Below, in pieces: positions 17,821-25,930 of a DNA stretch of 64,000 nt. Each line of letters begins with the position of its first letter. The first letter of the stretch is position 1. Origin of the DNA: Lacrimispora sp. BS-2 (GTDB taxonomy: Bacteria > Bacillota > Clostridia > Lachnospirales > Lachnospiraceae). Where the stretch lies: assembly GCF_040207125.1 (NCBI RefSeq), contig NZ_CP157940.1:1426001-1490000 (forward strand). The letters are read 5' to 3'. Below the pieces are notes generated by a model. It was given only the letters and a program-made list of their open reading frames with translations, searched no databases and had not been told where the DNA came from. Both the position numbers and the translations under genes were made by a program.

Positions 17821-19551
17821 ATGAAAAGAAGATATCTAAATCTATTAATTGATGTTGCTGCAGGCAGAAAAAATGCCGACTTAGTCATTAAAAATTGTAA
17901 AGTGGTAAACGTCTACACGGGCGCTGTTTTAGAGAAAAACATCGCACTTTGCGGCGGTTTAATTGCTGGTATTGGCGATTATGAAGGTGAGACAGAGGTC
18001 GATGCTAACGGTTCTTATGCGATTCCGGGATTGATTGAAGGTCATATGCATATTGAATCCACCTTTTTAACTCCAGAAAACCTCGGCTGTGTGCTTGTTC
18101 CTCACGGTACAACTACTGTTATTGCCGATCCTCATGAGATTGTAAATGTTTGTGGAGTTAACGGATTTGAGTATATGATTGAAGCTGCAAAAGGTACGGA
18201 TTTAGATATAAAAAATCAAATACCATCGTGTGTTCCTTGCACAGCCTTTGAGCATTCAGGCGCAATTATTGACAGTGATGTCATTGAAAAACTGACTTAT
18301 CATGAAGGTGCCTTTGGCCTTGGTGAATTAATGAACTTTCCTGGTGTCATCTTCAATGATGAAGAAGTCATAAAGAAAATAGCGGTAGCTAAAAATGCAG
18401 ATATAATCATTGATGGGCATGCACCAGGGCTTTCTGGTAATGAGTTAAATGCTTACGTTGCGGCAGGCATTAAGACAGATCATGAATGTTCCACTGTTGA
18501 GGAAATGATTGAAAAAATTAACTTAGGCATGTATATTCAATTAAGACAAGGTTCTGCCTGTCACAACCTGCGCCCCCTGCTAAAAGGGGTAACAGCAGCA
18601 AACAGCCGGCGTTGTCTGCTATGTTCTGATGACCGTCAACCTAAGGATATATTTGAAAAAGGTGATTTAGATGACCATTTGCGGATTTGTGTAGAAGAGG
18701 GGCTTGACCCAATAACCGCCATTCAAATGGCTACCATTAATCCTGCGGAATGTTATGGTCTTACCGACAGGGGAGCAATTGCTCCCGGCTTAAGAGGGGA
18801 CATTGTTCTTATAAATAATCTGAAGGAATTTATTGTAGAAAAAGTATTTATCCAAGGAAAGCTGGTAGCAGAGAAAAATACTTATCTTGGGAAATACAAA
18901 AGTGCACCAATTGATAAGGTGGCCAGTAGTGTCCATGTAAAAGATTTGACCATGGAAAAGCTCAAATTGAACTCTAAGTCCACAAACGTTAAGATCATTG
19001 ATATTGCAGAAGGCAGCATTGTAACAAAAATGGGAACTGCAGAGGTTGCACTAACTGCTGACGGCGATTTTATCTTTGATGAAAATCAAGATATTGTTAA
19101 AATTGTAATTGTAGAGCGGCATCAGATGACCGGTAATGTAGCAGTAGGTCTTCTTCGTGGATATGGAATCAAGAAAGGAGCCGTCGCTCAAACGATCGCT
19201 CATGATTCCCATAACATCGTAGCTGTAGGTGTGAATAATGATGAAATCATGGCAGCGATTCAGGAGATTATGAGAATAAATGGCGGTGCGACTGTGGTGG
19301 AAGACAGAAAAGCAATTGAAAGCATGCCTCTGCCAATTGGCGGTCTGATGTCAGATAAGGGTGGTGAATGGGTCGCTGAGAAGCTTGAGCGCATTCAGAA
19401 TATGCTACATAAAGATTTTAAGGTAAATTGGGGCGTAGAACCTTTAATGACCCTTGCCTTTATGTCTCTGCCGGTTATCCCAGAGGTTAAAATTACAGAT
19501 ATGGGACTTTTTGATGTAACGAAGTTTGAGTTTACTTCAATAGAAGCGTAA
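17821..19551 (+). CDS. ade: Adenine deaminase
   Basis: Converts adenine to hypoxanthine and ammonia in purine salvage. The 576-residue amidohydrolase has the metal-binding HMHIE (His75, His77) in GLIEGHMHIES, PHGTTTVIADPHEI, IDGHAPG, TDHECST and LCSDDRQP with the conserved Asp of the metal site, in the order found in bacterial Ade. The C-terminal Ade domain with GLMSDKGGEWVAE is present, so it is full length. ATG 17821 is chosen because AAAAGGGG lies 9 nt upstream; an in-frame extension starts at 17776 with no such site. It is separated from the adenine riboswitch by about 430 bp, but no other promoter is obvious, so induction by adenine is likely. Confidence 0.95.
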   Translation: MKRRYLNLLIDVAAGRKNADLVIKNCKVVNVYTGAVLEKNIALCGGLIAGIGDYEGETEVDANGSYAIPGLIEGHMHIESTFLTPENLGCVLVPHGTTTVIADPHEIVNVCGVNGFEYMIEAAKGTDLDIKNQIPSCVPCTAFEHSGAIIDSDVIEKLTYHEGAFGLGELMNFPGVIFNDEEVIKKIAVAKNADIIIDGHAPGLSGNELNAYVAAGIKTDHECSTVEEMIEKINLGMYIQLRQGSACHNLRPLLKGVTAANSRRCLLCSDDRQPKDIFEKGDLDDHLRICVEEGLDPITAIQMATINPAECYGLTDRGAIAPGLRGDIVLINNLKEFIVEKVFIQGKLVAEKNTYLGKYKSAPIDKVASSVHVKDLTMEKLKLNSKSTNVKIIDIAEGSIVTKMGTAEVALTADGDFIFDENQDIVKIVIVERHQMTGNVAVGLLRGYGIKKGAVAQTIAHDSHNIVAVGVNNDEIMAAIQEIMRINGGATVVEDRKAIESMPLPIGGLMSDKGGEWVAEKLERIQNMLHKDFKVNWGVEPLMTLAFMSLPVIPEVKITDMGLFDVTKFEFTSIEA

Positions 19552-19595
19552 AAAGCTAATAACTTGGGCCGGTTGATCCATAGCTGAATTTACTC

Positions 19596-19621
19596 AGCCG
19601 GAGAGCAGCCGGCTTCTTTTT
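19596..19621 (+). terminator. Terminator of ade
   Basis: AGCCGG (19596-19601) and CCGGCT (19609-19614) flank a 7-nt loop, followed by TCTTTTT. The remaining gap to 19973 is AT-rich and shows no gene. Confidence 0.7.
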
Positions 19622-19973
19622 GAGACTGTTTCAAAGAGGGCCTGTTGACAAATCAATTCATTGCTGCTGAATATTCTGAAATCAATAAAGATGTGGATTT
19701 TAGATAGCATTCTTTTAATCTATAATCGGTTTATTACTTGGAATTGCTATAAATGTAATATGAGTTTCAGGATGGTTCAGTTAGTGACAGGGAGATGGAA
19801 GAGTAGAATGTACTTAATTGTAGTGATAAGAACACCTTTATAGGAAAAACTTCTTTTAAGACATTGCAAGCTCTCCTGCAAGTTAATTGCATATATTTTA
19901 CCTCTATAATTTGTAATATATGCCACCTTATGATATGATGTATTTATAAAAATAGAAACGGGGGAAGTAGTAT

Positions 19974-20582
19974 ATGAATTCAAAAGTTTTAAGTAGGAAG
20001 CTGAGAGTTTTAGCAAAAAAGGTTAAACGGATTGCTTTGTTTATTGCTGCAATTCTGATAATTGGGTCTATGGAGACAAGTTATTCTGGTTGCATTATAA
20101 TTGCACAGGCGCATTCAGGGCGGACAGATTCCCAAGGCGGACATCACGATTATAAAAACAAAAGTGGTTTGGGCAGTTATCATTATCATCATGGTCAGCC
20201 AGCCCATTTACATCCAAACGGAGTGTGTCCTTATGAAAATGGTAATGGGGCATCTTCTTCTAAGCAGACCTCTAGTTCAACATCGGAAAAGAAAGAGGAG
20301 TCACCTTTAAATGTTCAGGATTATAAGCTGGTATTTGACTCAACCTTCTATTATAATAATAATTCAGATCTGCAGACTACGATAGGAAATAATGAACAGA
20401 AACTGCTAGAACATTTTGTTTTCTATGGTATGGCAGAAGGGCGTAAAGGATGCAGTGATTTTGATGTAATGATATATAAAGACAATAATATTGACTTAGC
20501 GGCAACATATGGGGATGATTTTAAAAAATATTATGAGCATTTTATGGAATGTGGACATAACGAAAATCGAATACATAATTAA
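19974..20582 (+). CDS. Secreted YHYH-motif protein of unknown function
   Basis: A 202-residue protein with a basic N-terminus and a hydrophobic segment (about residues 20-35), probably a signal peptide or anchor. It is followed by a His-rich region: HSGRTDSQGGHHDY then GSYHYHHGQPAHLHP ending in CPY. This His/Tyr pattern belongs to the YHYH-type domain found in many secreted bacterial proteins and probably binds a metal. A Ser-rich linker leads to a C-terminal part (about 110-200) with two similar segments, each with a hydrophobic/acidic pattern ending in EHF, suggesting a repeated small domain. The ribosome binding site is GGGGGAAG. No functional partner is evident nearby. Confidence 0.7.
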   Translation: MNSKVLSRKLRVLAKKVKRIALFIAAILIIGSMETSYSGCIIIAQAHSGRTDSQGGHHDYKNKSGLGSYHYHHGQPAHLHPNGVCPYENGNGASSSKQTSSSTSEKKEESPLNVQDYKLVFDSTFYYNNNSDLQTTIGNNEQKLLEHFVFYGMAEGRKGCSDFDVMIYKDNNIDLAATYGDDFKKYYEHFMECGHNENRIHN

Positions 20583-20591
20583 GTTATAAAA

Positions 20592-20852
20592 ATGACAAGA
20601 ACTTTTGATGAAGAACATGAAAAAAAAGTGAAATACCGACTTCCGTTTAATCCCTTGCAGGACACAGAACTGTTAAAATTATTAGAAAAAGAGGATTCTG
20701 GGATTCAGTTTTCACACACACTTGAAGAGCAAATCCGCGGGCAGTTAAAGACAGGATTTATGCTGCTTGATCTTTATGAAGATACGAATGGGAAAGGCGT
20801 CCTTCATGAGTATGGTGTTCCTACCTTTTGGGCGACTTTGGCTGTTAAATAA
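20592..20852 (+). pseudogene. C-terminal fragment of a class I SAM-dependent methyltransferase
   Basis: The 86 codons match only the end of a class I methyltransferase of the type whose C-terminus reads GIQFSHTLEEQI followed by LLDLYEDTNG and PTFWA. The SAM-binding Rossmann part (motif GxGxG) is missing and the 9-bp gap to the previous gene leaves no space for it. There is no clear ribosome binding site. The upstream part was probably lost by deletion or replaced by the YHYH gene. It is presumably non-functional. Confidence 0.65.
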
Positions 20853-20975
20853 TTTAATTGAAGAGTGCAAGCCGGTTTGTCGGCAAGACAGCAGTAACGA
20901 ATCACGAGCCCATTCAGAGTGAGCACTCCAGTTCCGACTTGAAGAGACCATTTTATAAAAAAAAATAAAACTATA

Positions 20976-21004
20976 TTGACATTTCAAATCTTACAGCATA
21001 CAAT
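20976..21004 (+). promoter_or_regulatory. arsR promoter
   Basis: TTGACA (20976-20981), 17-bp spacer, TACAAT (20999-21004). It is a strong sigma-A promoter, followed directly by the ArsR-type operator. Confidence 0.85.
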
Positions 21005-21007
21005 GAT

Positions 21008-21027
21008 ATATAGAAAATATTCTATAT
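21008..21027. promoter_or_regulatory. ArsR-type operator
   Basis: The palindrome ATATAGAA-aata-TTCTATAT overlaps the expected transcription start of arsR. ArsR/SmtB proteins bind AT-rich dyads like this and release on arsenite binding. Confidence 0.7.
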
Positions 21028-21038
21028 GAGGTTGTACT

Positions 21039-21356
21039 ATGGAAAAAAAATATATTCAGAATGCCAAAGTCCTTAAGGCTTTGTCCGATCCAAAACGATT
21101 ACGAATAGTTGATATGCTTTCTTGCGGTGAGCTGTGCGCCTGTAGTATTTTGGAGAAATTTCATATTACCCAGCCAACTCTATCCCATGATATGAAAGTG
21201 TTGATGGACGCTGGTTTAGTGAAAGCAAGGCCGGAGGGTAAATGGATTTATTACTCATTGAATGATGAACACCTAAAAGCTTTTTATCAGCAGTTAGGAG
21301 AAATATTCACTTCATCCCCCGATTGCATTTGCCATCGTAAAGGTGGTGATAAATAG
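21039..21356 (+). CDS. arsR: ArsR/SmtB-family arsenic-responsive repressor
   Basis: A 105-residue winged-helix repressor. The metal-sensing Cys pair lies at the start of the DNA-recognition region in CGELCACSILEKF, the ELCxC arsenite motif of ArsR. The recognition helix follows in TQPTLSHDMKVL, then the wing EGKWIYYSL. It heads arsR-arsD-arsA and lies right behind a palindromic operator within its promoter, so it should repress its own operon until arsenite or antimonite binds. There is only a weak AT-rich ribosome binding region (GAGGT). A near-copy of the operator is found again before arsD. Confidence 0.92.
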   Translation: MEKKYIQNAKVLKALSDPKRLRIVDMLSCGELCACSILEKFHITQPTLSHDMKVLMDAGLVKARPEGKWIYYSLNDEHLKAFYQQLGEIFTSSPDCICHRKGGDK

Positions 21357-21425
21357 ATGTGTTACTGTCACCGTCGGTGTCATGTTCCTTAGGGGAAATT
21401 TGGCACCGATAAAAAAATTGTCGTT

Positions 21426-21445
21426 ATATAGAAAAAATTCAATAT
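21426..21445. promoter_or_regulatory. Second, imperfect ArsR-like operator between arsR and arsD
   Basis: ATATAGAAAAAATTCAATAT closely resembles the dyad at 21008-21027. It suggests a second regulated start for arsD-arsA, or binding by ArsD, which also acts as a weak repressor. Confidence 0.5.
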
Positions 21446-21599
21446 GACAGGAGCATAATTATATAAAATCTGAAAAACAAACAGATATAGTTTTATGTCA
21501 AAAAAAAACAAAGGGTTGTTTGTCACATGGATTGCTAACTGGGTTATCTTCACGGGACGCGATTCTAAAATAAATTCAATGAAAGAAGGTAACAACTTT

Positions 21600-21977
21600 A
21601 TGAAAACAATGCAAATTTTTGAACCTGCTATGTGCTGCTCGACTGGACTTTGCGGAGTAGGGGTTGACCCAGAACTGCTTCGTATCTCCACTGTACTCGA
21701 TACGTTGAAAAAGCATGGCATAACTGTTGATCGTTTTAATCTCAACAGTGCACCTATGGAGTTTGTGCATAATAAGATCGTGAATGACTTCATCAACGAC
21801 AAAGGGCCAGACGGCCTGCCTGTTACCTTGATGGACGGAAAAATCGTCTTAGCTGGAAAATACCCCACAAATGCGGAATTTACAGAGTGGTTGGGCCTTC
21901 CTGCCAATCTACTGAGAAAACCAGTGGAAAAAGAGCAGAGTAGCGATAGCTGTTGCTGTAAAGGGGGTTGCTGCTAA
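21600..21977 (+). CDS. arsD: Arsenite metallochaperone and weak repressor ArsD
   Basis: Carries arsenite or antimonite to the ArsA ATPase. The 125-residue protein shows the three chaperone cysteines Cys12, Cys13 and Cys18 in MCCSTGLCGVGVDPEL, the thioredoxin-like core, and extra C-terminal clusters (Cys118-120 and Cys124-125). ATG 21600 is preferred over an in-frame ATG at 21495 because it gives the normal length and has AAGAAGG upstream. It ends 1 nt before the arsA start codon, so the two are translationally coupled. Confidence 0.92.
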   Translation: MKTMQIFEPAMCCSTGLCGVGVDPELLRISTVLDTLKKHGITVDRFNLNSAPMEFVHNKIVNDFINDKGPDGLPVTLMDGKIVLAGKYPTNAEFTEWLGLPANLLRKPVEKEQSSDSCCCKGGCC

Positions 21978-21978
21978 A

Positions 21979-23715
21979 GTGAATTTATTCGATCCTCGTA
22001 CTATCAGACTTACAAAATACCTTTTCTATACTGGCAAAGGCGGCGTTGGTAAAACCAGCGTTGCCTGCGCCACTGCTGTATCCCTGGCAGACAGTGGAAA
22101 GCGGGTGCTGCTAATTAGTACCGATCCAGCCTCTAATTTGCAGGATGTCTTCTCAATGGAACTAACAAACAAGGGGACTCCGATTCCTGATGTACCTAAC
22201 TTGGTTGTGGCAAATCTCGACCCAATACAAGCCGCTGCTGAATATCGGGAAAGTGTCATTGCTCCTTATCGCGGCAAACTTCCTGGCGCTGTTCTCGCTA
22301 ACATGGAAGAACAGCTTTCCGGTTCCTGCACTGTCGAGATTGCAGCGTTCAATGAATTTTCTAATTTTATCACAGACGGCAAGGTACAAAAGGAATATGA
22401 CCATATTATTTTTGACACCGCACCCACTGGTCACACTCTACGTATGCTACAGCTTCCGTCAGCATGGAGTGATTTTATCAGCGAGAGCACTCACGGTGCG
22501 TCCTGTCTGGGCCAGCTTTCAGGCTTGGAGAGTAAAAAAGCAATTTACAAGCAGGCTGTGGATACTCTGGTAGACGGGAATCTGACCACATTAATTCTTA
22601 TGACACGCCCCGAAACATCACCGTTCAAAGAAGCAGCACGGGCTTCTGGCGGGCTTTCCTCACTAGGGGTCCGCAATCAAATGCTGGTTATCAATGGTGT
22701 ACTGACTGAATATAGTGATTCGCTATCTTTGAACCTGTATGAAAAACAGCAGACAGCGCTTAGTGCTATGCCGGAAAGCTTGCAAACGCTTCCGCTCCAT
22801 ATGGTGCCCTTACGTGCCTATAACGTCACAGGGCTGGAAAATGTGCGTGCCTTACTGAATACTGATCATGTAACTGTACACACCGAAACGCTAAATGCCG
22901 TTCATGTTCCTACATTGAATAATGTGATCGACGAACTGGCAGCAAGCGGTAAACGCGTTATTTTCACTATGGGCAAAGGTGGCGTAGGAAAAACTACGGT
23001 TGCCGCGGCTGTGGCGTTGGGCCTTGCAAAGCGTGGAGAAAAAGTTCATCTTACAACCACCGACCCCGCCGCACATCTGAAATTTGTACTGGACGAAAAC
23101 TGCGGCGTTTCTATGAGCCATATAGACGAGGCCGAAGAACTGAAAAAGTACCAGTCCGAAGTAATAGGTAAGGCTCGTGCGTCTGGTATGAGCGATGGGG
23201 ATATTGCCTATGTTGAGGAAGATCTGCGTTCTCCCTGCACTCAGGAAATTGCTGTGTTTCGTGCCTTTGCAGAAATAGTTGATAAAGCCAACGATCAGGT
23301 AGTGGTGATTGATACGGCGCCTACTGGTCATACCCTTCTTTTGCTGGAATCCACTCAAAGTTACAATCATGAAATCCAGCGAACAAAAGGTGAAATCCCG
23401 GAATCCGTGCAGAAGCTTCTGCCAAGGCTGAAATCTGATGAAACCGAAGTTCTTATTGTAACTTTGCCCGAAGCAACACCTGTTTATGAGGCATTGCGTT
23501 TGGAGGACGATTTGAAGCGGGCAGGTATATCCGCTCAATGGTGGATTATTAATCAATCCTTGTACGGCACAGATACCACCAATCCCATGTTGGCAGCAAA
23601 GGCGGCAAATGAGGTTGAATGGCTTAACCGTGTTGATAAACATGCTGGTGGCAAATTTTCGTTAATTACTTGGAGTGCCGAAGAAATCAAAGGCGACCGT
23701 TTATTAACACTTTGA
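21979..23715 (+). CDS. arsA: Arsenite/antimonite-translocating ATPase ArsA
   Basis: The soluble two-domain ATPase that drives arsenite export when bound to the ArsB membrane pump. The 578 residues consist of two homologous halves. Each has a deviant Walker A GKGGVGKT (residues 19-26 and about 333-340), a TDPA switch and the signature DTAPTGHTL. Both halves also keep the SC/PC-containing segments (GSCTVEIAAF and SPCTQEIAVF) whose cysteines bind arsenite. The start is GTG 21979 with AAAGGGGG inside the end of arsD. No arsB or acr3 pump gene follows; a damaged arsC start does. Confidence 0.93.
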   Translation: MNLFDPRTIRLTKYLFYTGKGGVGKTSVACATAVSLADSGKRVLLISTDPASNLQDVFSMELTNKGTPIPDVPNLVVANLDPIQAAAEYRESVIAPYRGKLPGAVLANMEEQLSGSCTVEIAAFNEFSNFITDGKVQKEYDHIIFDTAPTGHTLRMLQLPSAWSDFISESTHGASCLGQLSGLESKKAIYKQAVDTLVDGNLTTLILMTRPETSPFKEAARASGGLSSLGVRNQMLVINGVLTEYSDSLSLNLYEKQQTALSAMPESLQTLPLHMVPLRAYNVTGLENVRALLNTDHVTVHTETLNAVHVPTLNNVIDELAASGKRVIFTMGKGGVGKTTVAAAVALGLAKRGEKVHLTTTDPAAHLKFVLDENCGVSMSHIDEAEELKKYQSEVIGKARASGMSDGDIAYVEEDLRSPCTQEIAVFRAFAEIVDKANDQVVVIDTAPTGHTLLLLESTQSYNHEIQRTKGEIPESVQKLLPRLKSDETEVLIVTLPEATPVYEALRLEDDLKRAGISAQWWIINQSLYGTDTTNPMLAAKAANEVEWLNRVDKHAGGKFSLITWSAEEIKGDRLLTL

Positions 23716-23728
23716 GAGGACAAATGAT

Positions 23729-23910
23729 ATGGTAAAAGTAGTGTTTATATGTGTTCATAATTCTTGCCTGAAATGGCTGCAGAATATTCTTTAAATAATA
23801 GAGTGAACAAAGAAATAGATTGTCCTTATTGTAATGGAAGAGAGGCTATACGTGGAAAAAATGATGCATTTTTTCCACGTATAAATGCACCTTTTATAAT
23901 ATAATTGGAC
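23729..23910 (+). pseudogene. arsC: Broken arsC (thioredoxin-type arsenate reductase) start
   Basis: The frame at 23729 begins MVKVVFICVHNSC, the N-terminus and P-loop of low-molecular-weight arsenate reductases, where RSQ should follow. Instead it reads LKWLQNIL and stops at 23794. A shift of frame gives MAAEYSL, resembling the usual MAEA helix, so a small deletion broke the gene. The following 110 bp hold an unrelated-looking Cys-pair frame and a hairpin; the rest of arsC is gone. Confidence 0.7.
23848..23882. repeat. Perfect hairpin, 16-bp arms and 3-nt loop
   Basis: ATACGTGGAAAAAATG (23848-23863) and its complement (23867-23882). It may terminate ars transcription through its internal T6, or mark the junction where arsC was truncated. 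Confidence 0.65.
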
Positions 23911-23978
23911 TGGATAACGCCAATATGATATACTAAAGGAATAGTAGTATCTATTGAAAAAACGACAAAACCCCTATG

Positions 23979-24030
23979 ATTATAGTTTTTCGGTTTTCTG
24001 AACAAAACAGTGTATTGAAAAACCGAAAAA
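23979..24030. repeat. Inverted repeats resembling a Xer recombination (dif_SL-like) site
   Basis: TTTTTCGGTTTT (23986-23997) is repeated inverted at 24019-24030. The minus strand of the left part reads CCGAAAAACTATAAT (23979-23993), which matches, from memory, the core of the streptococcal dif_SL site used by XerS. The plus strand of the right part reads CCGAAAAATTA. The site is about 500 bp before a tyrosine recombinase gene, as dif_SL is near xerS. Tentative. Confidence 0.4.
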
Positions 24031-24510
24031 TTACCGACAAAACTTCGGAAGTCCGGGAACCCTTATAAAGACTGGGCAGGAATGGTTTTGTCGCAGATAT
24101 TTGTGAAGGTATTTTCTCTAACAAAAAATTAGATAAGGAAGTATTTTTTGACAAAACAGCAGTGATTTTTTTTCAGTTATGAATATCGGGGCGTTTTTAT
24201 AAATAAAGCAGTGATTTCCAACTATTCGCGAAAGCCTAGTTTAACGAATAGTTTGCGGAGGGAACAAGGAAACTGTAATTACATATTTAATATTATCGTT
24301 TAAAACAACCTTTTCTCTCTTTATGTTTTTGATATACTCCAATTCCTCACTCTTCTTTATATCAAAGTACGCAAAGCTCTTTAAGCACCTCTACCAAAGG
24401 ATCGTACTATTAATCCCAAAGAAGGAAAACTAATTAATGAGGAAAATATAAATAACTTGTCTTTCAGAAAACATTTATCAATCCAATAAATAAAGAAATG
24501 AGGCCCAATT
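24031..24510. other. Repeat-containing gap before the recombinase gene
   Basis: No gene seen. CGACAAAAC recurs (23962, 24035, and inverted near 24084). AACTATTCG is repeated inverted (24220-24228, 24245-24253), and CAGTGATTT occurs twice near 24160 and 24210. The pattern fits protein-binding or recombination sites. The remaining part is AT-rich leader with no clear promoter. Confidence 0.4.
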
Positions 24511-25569
24511 ATGAGTTCTTCTCTCTCCTACCATCAGCAAAAAGATATTGAAAATGTAAAGCACCTGCGCCAATTGGTAAAAGAACTTCCCAATTTCTGC
24601 GGGGATTTCTTCAGAGGGATTGAACCCCGTACTTCTTCCCGGACCCGGATTGCGTATGCTTACGACCTAAGGGTGTTTTTTGATTTTCTAATTAAAGAAA
24701 ACCCTGTTATCGGCAAACTTCACATTCAAGATATCACATTGGACCATCTGGAGGCACTTCGGGTCGTGGACATTGAAGAATATATGGAATATTTAAAATA
24801 CCGTTTTAATGATAAAAATCAGGAAGTAACCAATAAAGAGCGGGGAATTATGCGAAAAATCTCCTCTCTGAAAAGCTTCTATAATTATTATTACCGGAAT
24901 GAACGGCTTCAAACAAATCCCGCTTCTCTGGTGCAGCTTCCAAAGTTACATGAAAAGGATATTATCCGGTTGGATATTGATGAGGTTGCTCTCTTGCTTG
25001 ATGAAGTAGAAAGCGGGGAAGCTTTAACAGAGAAGCAAAAAGCCTATCATGCGAAAACCAAAATCCGTGACCTGGCCCTATTGACTCTTATGCTGGGAAC
25101 TGGAATCCGGGTATCGGAATGTGTTGGACTGGACATAGATGATATTGACTTAAAAAATGGAGGGATCCGAATCCACAGAAAGGGCGGAAAGGAAGTTACA
25201 GTGTACTTTGGTTCTGAAGTGGAGGATGCTCTTCTTGATTATCTGGAAGAACGCAGTTTAGTCATTCCCGAAGAAGGCCATGAAAAGGCTCTCTTCCTAT
25301 CCCTTCAAAAGAAAAGGCTTGCAGTCCGCAGCGTCGAAAATCTGGTAAAGAAATATTCTAAACTCGTAACACCACTGAAAAAGATCACACCCCATAAACT
25401 GCGCAGCACCTATGGAACAAGCCTGTATAAGGAAACCGGGGACATCTATCTGGTTGCAGATGTTTTAGGACACTCGGATGTCAATACCACAAAAAAACAC
25501 TATGCTGCTTTGGAGGATGAACGCCGGCGCAGCGCCAGAAATAAGGTGAAATTGCGTGAAAACACATAA
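24511..25569 (+). CDS. Tyrosine recombinase, XerC/XerS-like
   Basis: A 352-residue site-specific recombinase. The N-terminal SAM-like core-binding domain (about 35-140) is followed by the catalytic domain with all residues in place: Arg200 in GTGIRVSE, Lys224 in RKGGKE, His295 and Arg298 in PHKLRST, His321 in LGHSDVNTT and nucleophile Tyr331 in KHYAAL. The length and single-gene setting fit a XerS-type or housekeeping Xer protein rather than a phage integrase, which is usually longer with an AP2-like N-terminus. No phage or ICE genes accompany it. A dif_SL-like inverted repeat and several dyads lie in the 530 bp upstream. It could resolve chromosome dimers or mobilise the accessory block around ars. 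Confidence 0.85.
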   Translation: MSSSLSYHQQKDIENVKHLRQLVKELPNFCGDFFRGIEPRTSSRTRIAYAYDLRVFFDFLIKENPVIGKLHIQDITLDHLEALRVVDIEEYMEYLKYRFNDKNQEVTNKERGIMRKISSLKSFYNYYYRNERLQTNPASLVQLPKLHEKDIIRLDIDEVALLLDEVESGEALTEKQKAYHAKTKIRDLALLTLMLGTGIRVSECVGLDIDDIDLKNGGIRIHRKGGKEVTVYFGSEVEDALLDYLEERSLVIPEEGHEKALFLSLQKKRLAVRSVENLVKKYSKLVTPLKKITPHKLRSTYGTSLYKETGDIYLVADVLGHSDVNTTKKHYAALEDERRRSARNKVKLRENT

Positions 25570-25608
25570 GTAAAAAACTAAAAATGGTTGTTTTGTTCAA
25601 AAAAACCG

Positions 25609-25626
25609 CGCCGCTGAAAAGCGGCG
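25609..25626 (+). terminator. GC-rich hairpin after the recombinase gene
   Basis: CGCCGCT-gaaa-AGCGGCG with a GAAA tetraloop, 40 bp after the stop; it is followed by TTATCATTTCATTT, a poor but T-rich tail. Confidence 0.55.
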
Positions 25627-25726
25627 TTATCATTTCATTTAAAATACTTGCTATCAGAGTATAAGCTTCCCTGACGGATTCCTTTTTGTCTTTTGGGGAA
25701 CTTTGAAAGCTTTGGCGAATGGTCTG

Positions 25727-25766
25727 CGAGCATGTGTCTTATGTAAGAGGACATGACACATGCTCG
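25727..25766. repeat. 12-bp-arm inverted repeat
   Basis: CGAGCATGTGTC (25727-25738) and its complement (25755-25766) around a 16-nt loop, between the recombinase and L25 genes. Function unknown; it lacks a T run. Confidence 0.55.
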
Positions 25767-25827
25767 TAAGGACCTGATATAAATATAATGGGAAGTTGCT
25801 ATCTATCTTTTTAATTTTTTTGTTATA

Positions 25828-25870
25828 AAAAAAGAAAGCATCTAATATCTAAATTAGAGCTTTCTTTTTT
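25828..25870. terminator. Bidirectional terminator between the recombinase and L25 genes
   Basis: AAAAAAGAAAGC/GCTTTCTTTTTT with an inner TCTAAT/ATTAGA stem. It has T runs in both directions and is placed between convergent genes. Confidence 0.8.
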
Positions 25871-25930
25871 CACCTTTATTATCAGACTCTTATAATATTT
25901 TCATACGAAAAGTGAATGCCGTTATTCCTC

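Noticed and set aside
19661..19843. A 60-codon frame after ade
   Set aside because: AT-rich random frame with no start signal; the region is an intergenic gap.
21495..21599. An N-terminal extension of ArsD from ATG 21495
   Set aside because: It would give 160 residues against about 120 in the family, and the chaperone cysteines fit a start at 21600 with AAGAAGG upstream.
24511..25569. Phage integrase of an intact prophage or ICE
   Set aside because: No phage, conjugation or replication genes accompany it; the protein fits a Xer-type enzyme better.
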